From the NCBI GenBank assembly GCA_001939145.1, contig LSRX01000814.1, positions 102,369 through 166,368 on the forward strand: a DNA stretch of 64,000 nt, read 5' to 3'. The DNA comes from Symbiodinium microadriaticum. Lineage: Eukaryota > Sar > Dinophyceae > Suessiales > Symbiodiniaceae. The notes below the pieces were generated by a model, which ran no database searches, had not been told where the DNA came from, and saw only the letters and a list, made by a program, of their open reading frames with translations. Of this stretch, positions 35,076 to 45,677 are shown in pieces (positions within the stretch are counted from its first letter, which is position 1; each line of letters begins with the position of its first letter). The translations under genes were made by a program, and so were the position numbers.

Positions 35076-37469
35076 TGCAGAAGCTTGACAGGGTTCTGCA
35101 CAAGGCCTGGAGAGGCAAGGGTCAGCAGCAAAAGACCACCCCCAAACATCTGCCAGACAATGCGATAGCTTTGACATCTCCGGTGCCAACCACCTTAGCC
35201 CTTCTTGACAACACCTGAAGCTCAAGACACCGAGGAGGTCTTGACATGTCTTGACCCCGGAAAAAGCATGAACCCACAAGCTGAAAACCCAGCGCTGCGC
35301 AACTGCCTACGAAACCGCATGTAACCAAGGAGTAGAAGTCTCAAGAGTGCGCCGGGATGGCGGCTCTGCATTGGGCCCTGGGCCTGCGGGCAGCCATCAT
35401 TTGCAGAGACTCAGTTCAGAAGACATATTCGCACTTCTGGCACGTTCTGGTACAACGTGACTGTAGTGCACTTGCCCCGCAGACCAAGGATAGGTGCTCC
35501 GTCACAAAGAAAACCTCTTGCAAAGCTTGTGCATCTACCAAACCCGAGACCCCTAAGCCTTGAGATCCAGCGTCCTGGGTTGTGTTGCATCTCATCATGT
35601 TTTCAGCTTGACGCTGAGTCGAAACTACAAAAGAGCCTCGCCGCTAGGAACCAGCTTCTATTGAAGCTTTCAAGACTGACTCCAACCCTGGGAGACACCA
35701 GCGAGCGTACGAGCTGCAGAGCTGAAACCCCGCAATTCGAGATCCCTACATCCTTCCCTTACTATAAACCGCCGATCCGCAAAGCCCTAGACCATCCTAA
35801 ACCACCGAGACTCTAAAAATATAAGGAATTCGAGGCCCAGGGCCTGGGTGTCCACGGACGTCGCGGGGCAGGGGAACGTGATGACGGAGGACATCCTAAG
35901 ATTTCGGGGGTCCGCCCCGAAGGCACCGATCTGGGTGTAGAAGGTTTTTGCGGGTTCTAGAATACGGTGCTAAATAAGGGTTTTACAGGATTGAAGGATT
36001 CATTATGAGACCCTCGGCTTTCAATGTACTTAGATGTACTTAAGAGTCTATCCGAATGAGACACCTGCTTATCACCAAGTCCCCTCATAAGCAGACACCA
36101 AAGCCTGAACAGCCCCGGGGCTCGTACACACCCTGAGGCGCCAGTTGCGATTCCAGGCTCTTGCGATCCAGCACCCTCTCATGCGCTCGTCTCGACAGGG
36201 GCCCCGGCGATTGCTGCCGAATGTTGATGTAGCCTCAGTCAAGGTACAAAGAGATTACATGCTTGGGGCCTCTTTTCCAAATCCACACAACCAAACCTCT
36301 TGGATCTTCGAAGAATCACAACGTCGTCTTTGAAGGCTGCCAGCTGCTGTGCAAGTGGTCAGAATCCCCAGAGAAGGCATTGAACATGGGGTTGGGTGGA
36401 GCATGTTCTGCACTCAACGCATCGAGCTAGCACCACAGCAGCAACAGCAACTTGAGGAACACACCCTGACCGGGAGCAGGGTTCAGGGTACTGGCTGCAG
36501 TGGTGTCGACTGGGGTCTCCAAGCTTCGGTCTTTGGCAATACGCTTCGAGCCCATTTACAATCGAGTCATGAGCATGTCGAAAGACGGATTTCTACGTAC
36601 AAGTATCGGGATCAGAATTTCGGGTTCAGGCTTCTCTCGATCGAGAACCTGCAAACTTCCGGAAAGGAGTGTAAGCTCCCGGCGCGGCGGCTTCGAGCTG
36701 ATGCGCGCACGGTGGACCTGAGTTCAGTTGCTCAGTTTCCGCACGGCATTTGCCCCCACAGCGCGTGCTCCCAAAGCCCCCGATGCATAGCCTTGGGCCC
36801 CAACTCGGACCACATCGCCAACACTCAAGAAGGGAAGAGCCTCAAGGGCCTGGTGCGGTTCACAGGCTTTGGGAGCTGGGGAGGGAGGGGGTCCAAAGCC
36901 TTCCCACCTGACTGTCGTTTCGTCCGTGAGTCCTTTAGGGGGAACTTCGCTTCATACTCAAGGGTCATCGCTTGCGCGTTCCGGACCAGACCCCGCTTCG
37001 GATTCGAGAGCTGCGCACCCCAGGGCCAGCACCGACTGAGGCTCCGGCATTCCCTTTCAAGGCGACCCTGGCCGAAGGTCGCTGGGGACTCCCGGGATTC
37101 CCACACAGGGAGAGAAGTGCACCGTAGACGTCCGCAGCAAGCAGATAAGGGCGCCCCGTTTGTGGCGAGCCCTAGCAGAGTTAGTAGAGACCCCTCAATG
37201 CCTAAAAGAAATAAGGGAGCTTCCACAAAAGCAGTAAGCACGCTGAGCTCAACAACCTTCACCCCAACTGAGTGGGATGCGCGATGGTATACAGGGGGAA
37301 CTCCTGGCTCAGAGACCTGAAGAGGATAGGCAGCTTCATTGGCCACTACCGCGTAGCAGTAGCAGTTCAGACATTAGACCTCTGCTGCAGCGGCGCAAGG
37401 ATGTACCGCAGCCAGGGATCTGTTCAACATTCTCTTACGAATCCCCTTTGTTCCCTGTGACTCGAAGTC

Positions 37470-38320
37470 TGGGCACAACACACAACAGACAAAACGGGAA
37501 CATCCCGTGCATGGATATCCGATACATCAGATCCCGAGGCTGGGAGGCCAAATCCAATGCCGCGGAGAGCGCGACGGTCCTCGACCGAAGGTCAACCCAG
37601 CAAGGCATCGCAGCTCTTGGCGCTGAGTGCGCGGCCAGTCGGCGCACTTCATTGAGTCGAAGGATCTGTGATGGAATGGCAACCGGAGGGTGAAAGGCAC
37701 TGGCTCCGACTTTCATGTCTGGCTCTGGGAGTTCGCAAGCCGGATCTCCGACGTGCAACAGACCACCACATGTAAGCTTTAAGGCAAATTGCAGACTCCT
37801 GCCATGGGCTATAGACTATGGAGCCATAGAAGGAGACCCTCCGCCCTGAGTTTCTTGGAGCCGCACGTATCCACGACCATGAAGTTCTGCCGGGCCCAGC
37901 CGTCCTTCACCGAGGGCCCGGGCCTCGGAATGCGGGGAACAAGACTTGCTAATCCTCGCCCTCACAGGGTTGGTGTCGTGTTCTCGCTGACAGACTTGGG
38001 TTAGAGTTCAGCCTAGACTGCTGTCGTACATTCCATCCAAGCGGTTGCTCACGCTCAACCGACCCTTTCGTACCTTCGTGTGGCAGCTGGTTGCGATGAG
38101 GCAAGGCTGCACGGGATGAATTTGGTGGCGACGGCGGCAGCAGTGGGTATGATGGTGGATGCTGATTTGAGCGGAACATCTTGAAGGCCAAGGGTGCCTC
38201 ACGATCGGGTCTCATCGCGACAACTGGGGACCTAAGGATCGAAGTCTTCAGCAGCTTGTGGGCACGGTGTCGAGTGCAGGCATTCTGAGGAACGCCACAG
38301 TCAAAACTAACACCGCATCC
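37470..38320 (-). CDS. Two possible exons of an unknown gene
   Basis: A frame at about 38310-38010 reads VVAMRPDREAPLAFKMFRSN and then a Pro/Ser-rich stretch (PPSYPLLPPSPPNSSR). A second at about 37755-37475 reads HVGDPACELPEPDMKVGASA, then IPSQILRLNEVRRLAAHSAP. They are spaced as introns and exons of one minus-strand gene. No domain is recognised. The long plus-strand frame at 36349-37320 overlaps neither convincingly. Confidence 0.33.
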
Positions 38321-38539
38321 TGTCTGCTCCATCCCCTGGCAAACGCAGTATCCTCCTGCCTAATTCTGAAGCCCCGCCGAACCGCCGACCGCCCCGAATC
38401 ACACGTTCGACCTGTCCGGGGGTGCCGGCTTGGAGTTCTCCCAAACGACTGCCCAGAGGTTTGCCTCATATGCTCAGGACTGAAGCATTATTGCTGGATG
38501 GGGCGAGGATGTTCGCGCGGACTGACGTTTTCCTTGTAG

Positions 38540-40330
38540 TTCCGGCTCAGCCGTGAGAGTCTTCAGGGTGAACCACAACATTCTGGTTCCAGGCTTTACA
38601 AGTTTCACAGGATCTCAGGAGAAAGTCTGGCCCAATGTTCCAATGAGACACACATACAAGGGGTAGCATAAGGGGTAGTGTGTAAGAGCTTCTGTAGCTC
38701 ATAGTCATAGTGGTTCCTGTGCCGGTCACTCCTTGCAGCGTGGGGTGGAGACTGGAGTGTGCGAGGTCCCCACATCTGCCCCATCGCGCAGAGTGCAGAG
38801 CCAGCGATGGTAGCGGTACCTCCGACGGAAAAAGCATGCGAAGCCCAGACTCCAAAGCTTTGTCAAGCATGATCGGCGCAGAGGCCTCAAAACATCACCC
38901 GCATAAAAGTGGCCTCAGTGAAACCTCGTCCCTGAAGTGCGAAGGCTGCCAACCAAATGAACTTCGGAGTTGTAAGCATCCCATGAATGCCAAGGGCACA
39001 TTCCATCCACCTGTCCACGCCGCTTTGGGGCTTAAAGCTTGGGGGCCGGGCCTAGAGAGGGTCTAAATCCAAAAGGCTCAGATGGAACATCCCAGAGAGA
39101 GAGAGGGGGTCCGAAGGTCCGACTCCTCGGGCAACGATCTCGAAACCAAGTTGGGCAAAACTTCTTCGGGCTCTTGCTTCGTTGGATCTTGAGGGTTGCG
39201 AGGCCGAAGGATACTGGAGTCCATACCATCCAAAGGGACGAACCATTGCTTTCCGGTACTTAGATAGTGCAGATTATCGGATTCAGAACAGATGCCCTTC
39301 AGAACAACCAGAATATCGCGATTAGGGAGTTTTGGTCTGAATCAGTGCATCGGACGGCACTGCTCAGGGGATCCGCATCTTTTCTGTTGGAAGGGAAGTC
39401 TGGAAGCAGTTGTCGTCGTCATGCAGTCTCGCGTCCCTGGCTCAACGAACTTCAGTTCGTAAGACGTCGTAAGATACCGTTCCAAAGGAGCGCAGGAGCT
39501 GACTGCAAGCGACAGCAACGATGACAGCCTGCGGATGTCTCCATGGCGGGCTTGGAGCGAACACCTCTAGCAGTGCCAGCTCGAATCTCTAAGAGACAAC
39601 TGGGACCTCCCCTGCTGGCATCTGGCTAGTTGAAGGTAGCCCGGGGTGGTTCCAGTTGTCGTGATCTCCTATCCGGATCTGAACTCTGTACAGATCAAAC
39701 GCGTCTTTGCAGTCAAGTCCGTCTGGGAAGGGGCATGGCAACCACCACAGACGACGGTCGGAAGACTTAAATCAGCATGTCCACAATTGTGTAATGATGA
39801 GATCAAGCAGGATCCACATGTAAGATGCTGTCCCATAACATCCTAACCCTAAACCTTGAACAGTAATTTTAGCCCTAGACTCCTAGACAAGTAGCTGCAG
39901 CATGCGAGGAAGGATGCGGCCGGACCTTTGAATTTGAGGATTGGAAAAGCTCCATCTTGGCATTTGGACAAGGCGGGACTGCGCCCATAGCCCTGCAGAG
40001 CCATCAGTGGCCCTTTTTATGCTGCCTCAGCGGAAGCTTTGAAGAAGGTTCGGCAATTCGGGGCTCAGGGCTTCAGAACCGATCCAACAGCGGCAGGGCA
40101 ATCAAAAAAAAAGTCATCGAATCGGGTCAACACGAACGCCGTGGCCTACGGTCACATTCCTTTCCACACCTCTTTTCACCGGCCTGGCAAGGCTTAGAAA
40201 GCAAACCACAGCAAACCAGCCGAGAAGCACGATGAATTGCTCCATCACCCTCAGCTGCTGAGAAAATCATCACAGCCGACGATCAGGGCGTAAGAACACA
40301 CTGCATCAACAGCGTTGGGTCAAGACTAAG
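38540..40330. other. No convincing gene
   Basis: Only short, mutually shadowing frames were seen on the two strands. This is the left flank of the TIR element. Confidence 0.4.
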
Positions 40331-40331
40331 T

Positions 40332-40679
40332 TAGCAGAACCCTTGCCCATTTCGGGTAATAATACCACCAGTCAACCCATTAGACGATTATTCCTATACT
40401 CCCCCCTACACCTCACCAACTATACTCCCCCCTACACCTCACCAACTATATCACCACTACTACCCCATTGCCAATACCAGTATAGGAACAACCGATTACC
40501 TCATCCATATAAGAGGAATATTCCTATACTCCCTACTACACCCCACCCAATATATCACTACTACTTCCCCATTACCAAGACCAGTATAGGAATAACCAAT
40601 TACCCCATCCATATTCCCTAAGGTGGTATTATCATCCCAAAATGGGCAAAGCTTCTCTCATAGATTTTACTAGGTTTAG
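40332..40679 (+). repeat. Left terminal inverted repeat (MITE-like arm)
   Basis: The arm contains two tandem diverged units of about 100 bases (each with TTCCTATACTCCC...ACCAGTATAGGAA...). An extra copy of a 26-base piece (TATACTCCCCCCTACACCTC at 40396 and 40422) is absent from the right arm. The arm extends 23 bases beyond the inner MITE end (CATAGATTTTACTAGGTTTA). Confidence 0.85.
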
Positions 40680-41541
40680 TTTCAAACGTTGTAGTCATAA
40701 TAGAATTACACTCCATAAACTCTTATGAAATGTGATTACATTATACTTATGCCTTTACCTCACGTTTCCTTTTATCATTATACTGTTTCATTCCATCAAG
40801 CCATTCACAACAAGTAACCGTGTATCTATACTGCATTACATACCTACTTGTTTTACTAAGATAATATCTTTTGAAACATATTGAATTCCCAAATTTTTTT
40901 TACATCTAACACATTGCCTTTCACGATGATTAGGATTATATTCAGTATTAAAACCCATGGTTATCTTATCAACATATATTGTCATATTATATTATTTTAC
41001 AATATTTATCATAGTTTATTAATTATGACAAACATTGTTTCAAACTAATTAACCATTACCATGTTCCTTTGACATGCTTATGGAAGGCACACTGGGGAAA
41101 TGGGAGAAATGCTGTATGTGGGGCGCTGTCATTCTATAAGTAAATCACTCTTTACAACATTATTTTAGCAATTCTTCCAGCTGATAAAACTCAAACAACA
41201 ATTTAAATCGCTTCTTATATTCTTCATAATGATAATAATCCTCTAGTTCATCTATAATAGCACTTAATCTGGCGTTATACATTCTGATATTTCTTCTTTC
41301 CGCCAGCCAATCTGCTTTATTTTCTTTGTTTTCTTTCGTAGGAAACAAACAATTCATATTTATATTACTATACAATTTTCTTATCAGTTTTAAACTTCAA
41401 TTCTTCAATCTCTACTTCCAATCGTTCTATGTCTTTCTTAACACATTCAATGTCTGTCTCGGTCATTTCTATTCTCTGTTCGCATTCCTCGGGTGTTATA
41501 CCATGAGTTCCAAAACCAGTATCACATATTTCAACGCTTCG
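40680..41541 (-). other. Very AT-rich block with small same-strand ORFs
   Basis: Composition drops to roughly 30 percent GC between the left arm and the N at 41543. The minus strand keeps short open frames with AT-ending codons. About 41530-41371 encodes a coiled coil (IECVKKDIERLEVEIEELKF). 41358-41160 encodes a charged helical protein starting MNCLFPTKENKENKADWL. 40958-40836 starts MGFNTEYNPNHRERQCVRC with a CxxC pair and, after one frame shift near 40840, continues to 40747 with TVTCCEWLDGMKQ. The two Cys pairs suggest a small zinc-binding fold, now broken. Donor unknown. Confidence 0.5.
41160..41358 (-). CDS. Small coiled/helical ORF in the AT-rich block
   Basis: 65 codons from ATG to TAA. 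It is highly charged and helical, with Tyr/Glu/Lys-rich text (DELEDYYHYEEYKKRFKLL). It lies just downstream of the coiled-coil frame that ends at 41371, an ordered head-to-tail arrangement on one strand. No family is recognised; it could be a remnant of a larger viral or element gene. Confidence 0.38.
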
Positions 41542-41543
41542 TN

Positions 41544-42607
41544 GAGTTGGTGAATGCCTGCATGCTCTCGAGCCGCCTCCTTCCAGTCCTTCTTCTGGTT
41601 CCAAGTGTCGATGGGCAAAGCCTCGAGCGGCAAAGAAATGACTTTCCGACCGCTTCCAGTTGCCGCGTGGTCCAAAAACTGCTGACTGATGTGGGCAAAG
41701 ACGAAAACCAACTTGCCTCCACGATCATCTGCTTCAGTCATCAAGGCTCTCAAAACATCGTCAGCCTTCTGCTTCAACTCGCCGATCTCGTCGATGAAGA
41801 GCACCAACGACTCCTCCTCAGACATGCCGAGTGCCTTGCGAAAGAGGTTCAGGCATTGCTCAAAGCCCAGAAGGGAATACTGCTGGGCTTCCACCTTCAG
41901 GTTTGCCATGAGAACATGCCCAACGCTACGAAGAACAGTGTCTTGCTGATTCTGCGATTCCCAAAACACGTTTGCACTCCTGCCAGCTCCACCATTGAAG
42001 GTGAGGTATGCGCCCTTCGCCGACATCTTCATGTTTGGCAACACCTTGGTGAGTCCATATTCGAGCATCGTCGTTTTGCCGATGCCTTTCATGCCCGACA
42101 TGCCGAGGATCGGGAACTTGGAGTGGGTCCCATATCTGTTCTTGCCCTCGATGGAATCGCGGATGTAGTTCTGCATGATTTCGATTGCATTCGTGCGGGC
42201 GTCTTCGACAATCTTTGGGGTTTCTGATGGTTTTGGCGAAGAAATCTTGCCCTCTGCGATGCCTTGCACAATCTGCTGACATGCCTTGTCTGCTGTGAGA
42301 ACCTGCAGGGGAACAAGTGCAAAAATGAACCCGACAAATCAGCAAAAACCAAAGCCTAACCTAAGCACTGCCGACTTTAGCAACCTTGTCTAACAACGCG
42401 TGCCTCGGACTGCTTTGCCTGTTCTCGCTCATATTGCAGGGTCTCCCATGCTCTGTCTACAACCTGTCGCAAGACAGGCACCAAATTGGAGTTGGGGTTC
42501 TCGCTCGCGCTGCGGACGAGATCTTGTTCCGCCTTTCTAAACGCTTCCTCTGCTGCATCCACTCGTGATTTCTTGGCAGGCGGCTCAAATTGCTCCGCGT
42601 CGGACAT
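41544..42607 (-). CDS. P-loop ATPase of the TIR element, two exons, 3' end disrupted
   Basis: Exon 1 (42607-42398) starts at ATG and encodes MSDAEQFEPPAKKSRVDAAE, with a basic PPAKKSR patch that may be a nuclear localisation signal, then a helical segment. A 95-base GT-AG intron (42397-42303) joins it in phase 0 to exon 2 (42302-41544). Exon 2 carries a Walker A motif GMKGIGKTT and a Walker B motif LVLFIDEIGEL, followed by a sensor-like KLVFVFAHIS. The pattern resembles the STAND/RHS-Crinkler group of P-loop NTPases, which in other protists are carried by repeats and fused to effector or nuclease domains; that assignment is inference. The frame runs to an N at 41543, where base composition changes sharply, so the natural C-terminus is missing or unresolved. 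It is the only large gene of the element. Confidence 0.7.
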
Positions 42608-42782
42608 GGCTTTGCGCTAAATTTCTAACATAATTTAACTTGCCCGTCCTGATGGTTTGGGATTGAATGCGGTTGTGGACTACACATGCGATGCTCTTCA
42701 TGATGACTCTATGGAAAGAAACTGTTGGGGCTTGTTCTTGGGCAAGACATGCATAACTCTCCAAAACTACAACCTTTAACCC

Positions 42783-43085
42783 TAAACCTAGTAAAATCTA
42801 TGAGAGAACCCTTGCCCACTTTGGGATGATAATACCACCTTAGGGAATATGGATGGGGTAATTGGTTATTCCTGTAATGGGGAAGTAGTGGTGATATTTG
42901 GGGGAAGTGTTAGGGAGTATAGGAATAATCCTCTTATATGGATGAGGTAATCGGTTATTCCTATACTGGTATTGGTAGTGGGGTAGTGCTAATATCGTTG
43001 GTGAGGTGTAGGGGGGAGTATAGGAATAATCGTCTAATGGGTTGACTGGTGGTATTATTACCCGAAATGGGCAAGGGTTCTGCTA
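42783..43085 (-). repeat. Right terminal inverted repeat (MITE-like arm)
   Basis: Inverted copy of the left arm with visible divergence: one block lacks the ACCAGTATAGG part and the 26-base duplication is missing. The outer end is nearly identical to the left arm for more than 90 bases. Confidence 0.85.
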
Positions 43086-43089
43086 GCTG

Positions 43090-45200
43090 ACTAACCGCTT
43101 TTAAGGGCCTTCCTTCGTTCCAGCCGAGAGACTCATGCTGTGTGCCTGGGCCACGCTGGAAAGTTGGAGCTGGGACCAATGGCAACACTGAAACCCTAAG
43201 ACAAAGACACTTTTCAGTGCTTCAGGGGTCCTTTCAAGGCTCATGTGCTCCGACACACCGACCTCAAGACTCTCCCTTGCCCTTGAAGCAGGTGACGGCA
43301 ATGGCATCAGCCTACAATCCAACCCTCTCAAAGGGGTGGCCTGTCCCCTCGCTGTCCAGCAGCTTCCTGGGCCAAGGACATTCGAGGCACGGTGCTCAGC
43401 TCTTACGGAGCCGTAGGCTCAGAGCTTCTCCCCCTCGGGCTGAGGACACAGAGCTCCAAACGTGGAGAGTCAGGGATGACCATGACTTTGCTGCGCTACC
43501 TATTCTGGACATGAAGCAACCGGACAGCCTGCGATGCCTGTGTGACGTGAGCACCCAGACAGAAAGCCCAAGAAGGCCCAGCGCCAGAATCCGAAGCCCA
43601 GCGGCTTGATCCACTTGCCCCCTTCGGCAGGGGTGAGGTCCTTCTTCGTGCCGTCCTGTAACAGTTGGGGCGTCTTGGCCTGTCAGCCGTTCAGGGAGGA
43701 GGCCCCAGGATGATCCCAGAACCCAAGAAAGGGCTCCAGAGCGCCAGCACGCCTTTCCAAAGAAAATCTGAGGCTAAGGGAGGTAGCACCTTCCTGACCC
43801 ACGATAGCCCACTTAACTCAGTCCCGTGATCCTTCAAGTCCCCCCCCCCATAAGCACTCCTTGTAGGGTCCCTTCTCCACGTCGGCCCACCTCGCTTCGA
43901 GGCAGTTGTGTTCCAGATCGGTTTAGACGACGGGGATTTCGATCTCGCCCCGTTCTTCCAAGTGTCTGCTCTGGGCCCCCCAAACACCTCAATTCCGAAA
44001 GCAAACACTTCGCTCGTCAATTTGTCAAGTTGCATGTCCGCCCTGCTGTTGGTACCCCCGAAGCCAAACGAAGACACGCCGCAGCACATGGCCTCGGCGA
44101 CGGCGGCTCGAGCTTGGGGCGTTTTTTTTTTTGTGCGTGGCGGGCTTGCCCCCTGAACCCGGCCCCGGTTTCAAACTTGGGGCTTGAGATTCACCCTTCG
44201 AGGGCTTTACTAGTAGGACCCTTAGGGCTTTAAGCTCTTGGGTTTGGGATTTCCTGCAGCTCCGTGGTCCTCAAGGCCAGAATCTGAGTGGCTGGCACGG
44301 TCCGAGAAATCTTGGGGTTTGGGGATTTCTGGTTCCAGGGGCTTGTGGCTTAAATAACTCTTAAGGGAACCTCCCGGAGCCGCCTCAACCCTCCAACAAA
44401 AATTCGGACGTCGAAAGCAAACCATTCAATCTCCTGACTTCGTCTCGATCCTGACTTCCAGGCAAGGCTCTCGATGCGATGAGCAGGTGAGCTCCTCGGC
44501 AGTCACAGCGAGCGAGGGCTTTGTCGGATTTCTGCAACGGGGAGCTCGGTGCAGTTGGACTCGTAGAACGCGCAGACTAGGGGTCTTGGACACGAGGTGC
44601 CCGAAGCCAACAACTCGTAAACGGTGACAAGAAGGACCGACGACGCGCTGCGCAAGGAGAGGCTCCGAGGAAGGTCTGGCTCACCAGTTCTTTGGAGCAT
44701 TCATGCGACTTAGAAAGTCGGTTCCGCTTGGGGGCAAAAGCAACAGAATTGTGGAGATCCGCAATATATACCTATACTCATGTGTACTTACTACGTCTTA
44801 AGTCTTCCTTAGCAGTAGCTAGAATGCACCTTCTGGTGCGGCCGTGTAGCCCGTTGACCGTAAAAAGGGGCAAAGACAATATAATTAGGGATACAGCGAC
44901 TCGAAGGGGATATTCTGATGACAAGCTAACTACTCTGGCTTTTATCTTACCTATTTTGGTGCTCGATTATCCAGCGAACCCAAGATGGGGATCATAAGCT
45001 CTCCACGATCTGGAGAGTATGGTTTGGGCAGAGTAAGGGCCCATGGCTCACACCCTAATGACGAAACCGCGAGTGCCTGTTCACGGTGTCGCATTGGATT
45101 TCCTGACCTGCAAGCTGGAGACTAGCGATCAACTCCCACTTGCTCTCTGACGGGCCGAAGTTTTGATACGATATCAGCATGAGCCAAGCATAGAAAGCCC
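43090..45200. other. No convincing gene
   Basis: Right flank of the TIR element. Plus-strand frames near 43142-43609 and minus-strand frames near 43691-44089 are open, but neither has supporting splice sites or motifs. Confidence 0.35.
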
Positions 45201-45239
45201 ATGCCCTTTCCACTTCAACAGTCCCCCCAAACTCGAAGC

Positions 45240-45677
45240 ACCGAAGCACGAGCCCTCAAGGTGTGGATGTTGCTCCTTCGCAACACGATCCTTCCCTGCA
45301 CTGAATCCAGTCCAGGGCGCGTTCGTGAACATCACCGGGTATGCCGAGACATCCAGGTGAGGGTTCAAGGTCGTTAGATGTGGGTTCGGCGTCGAGACCT
45401 TCACCAGACAAGGTTCTCATCGTGTGCTTCATAAGCATGGAATGAGACTGGGAGACCGAAGTCACATGGCAGTACCGACAAGGACTCCGGGACAATTGAA
45501 GCGATGCTCTAAGGGCGCTTGAGAAGTGCTGGGATTGCTTCCAGGCGGCTCCACCGTTAAGCAGCATGACGACCTCAGCTTTAGTCGCTTCGGACGGCTC
45601 AGGGCCGGATAGGAGTCTGATAGAAGTGCGATGCGCCAGGAGGCCTTGATGAAACCACATGTGCCAGCGTTTGCCTC
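45240..45677 (-). CDS. KS C-terminal exons with a frame break
   Basis: Exon 45677-45645 (TGTGCAG|G to ATCAAG|GC) reads EANAGTCGFIK. A possible exon from 45447 reads SHSMLMKHT. From about 45401, in another frame, KVSTPNPHLTTLNPHLDVSA and then YPVMFTN match the end block of KS domains. Only 22 bases separate the last two pieces, too few for an intron, so a one-base shift, a mis-assigned exon or pseudogene damage is likely. The closing FGFGGTN-like motif may be FEFGGTVEVERAW near 45230, again in a shifted frame. Confidence 0.68.

Larger units (their letters stand above)
40332..43085. mobile_element. TIR element with nested MITE ends carrying a P-loop ATPase gene
   Basis: The two ends are long inverted repeats: left arm 40332-40679, right arm 42783-43085. 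The outermost bases read TAGCAGAACCCTTGCCC in inverted orientation, giving a possible TA target duplication (40332-40333 and 43084-43085). A GACTAA direct repeat at 40324-40329 and 43089-43094 is an alternative. Each arm is itself bounded by inverted copies of GAACCCTTGCCCA plus TAATACCACC, so each arm is a MITE-like unit of about 300 bp. The interior has a normal-GC part with an ATPase gene (about 41544-42607) and a very AT-rich part (40680-41541). No transposase was recognised, so the element looks non-autonomous or of a novel type. Confidence 0.82.

Noticed and set aside
36349..37320. 323-codon plus-strand ORF
   Set aside because: Composition changes along it and shadow frames are equally open; no motif or splice support.
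40332..43085. Classic Tc1/mariner or hAT transposon
   Set aside because: The TA flanks would fit Tc1/mariner, but no DDE/D transposase or hAT domain is visible, so the superfamily is left open.
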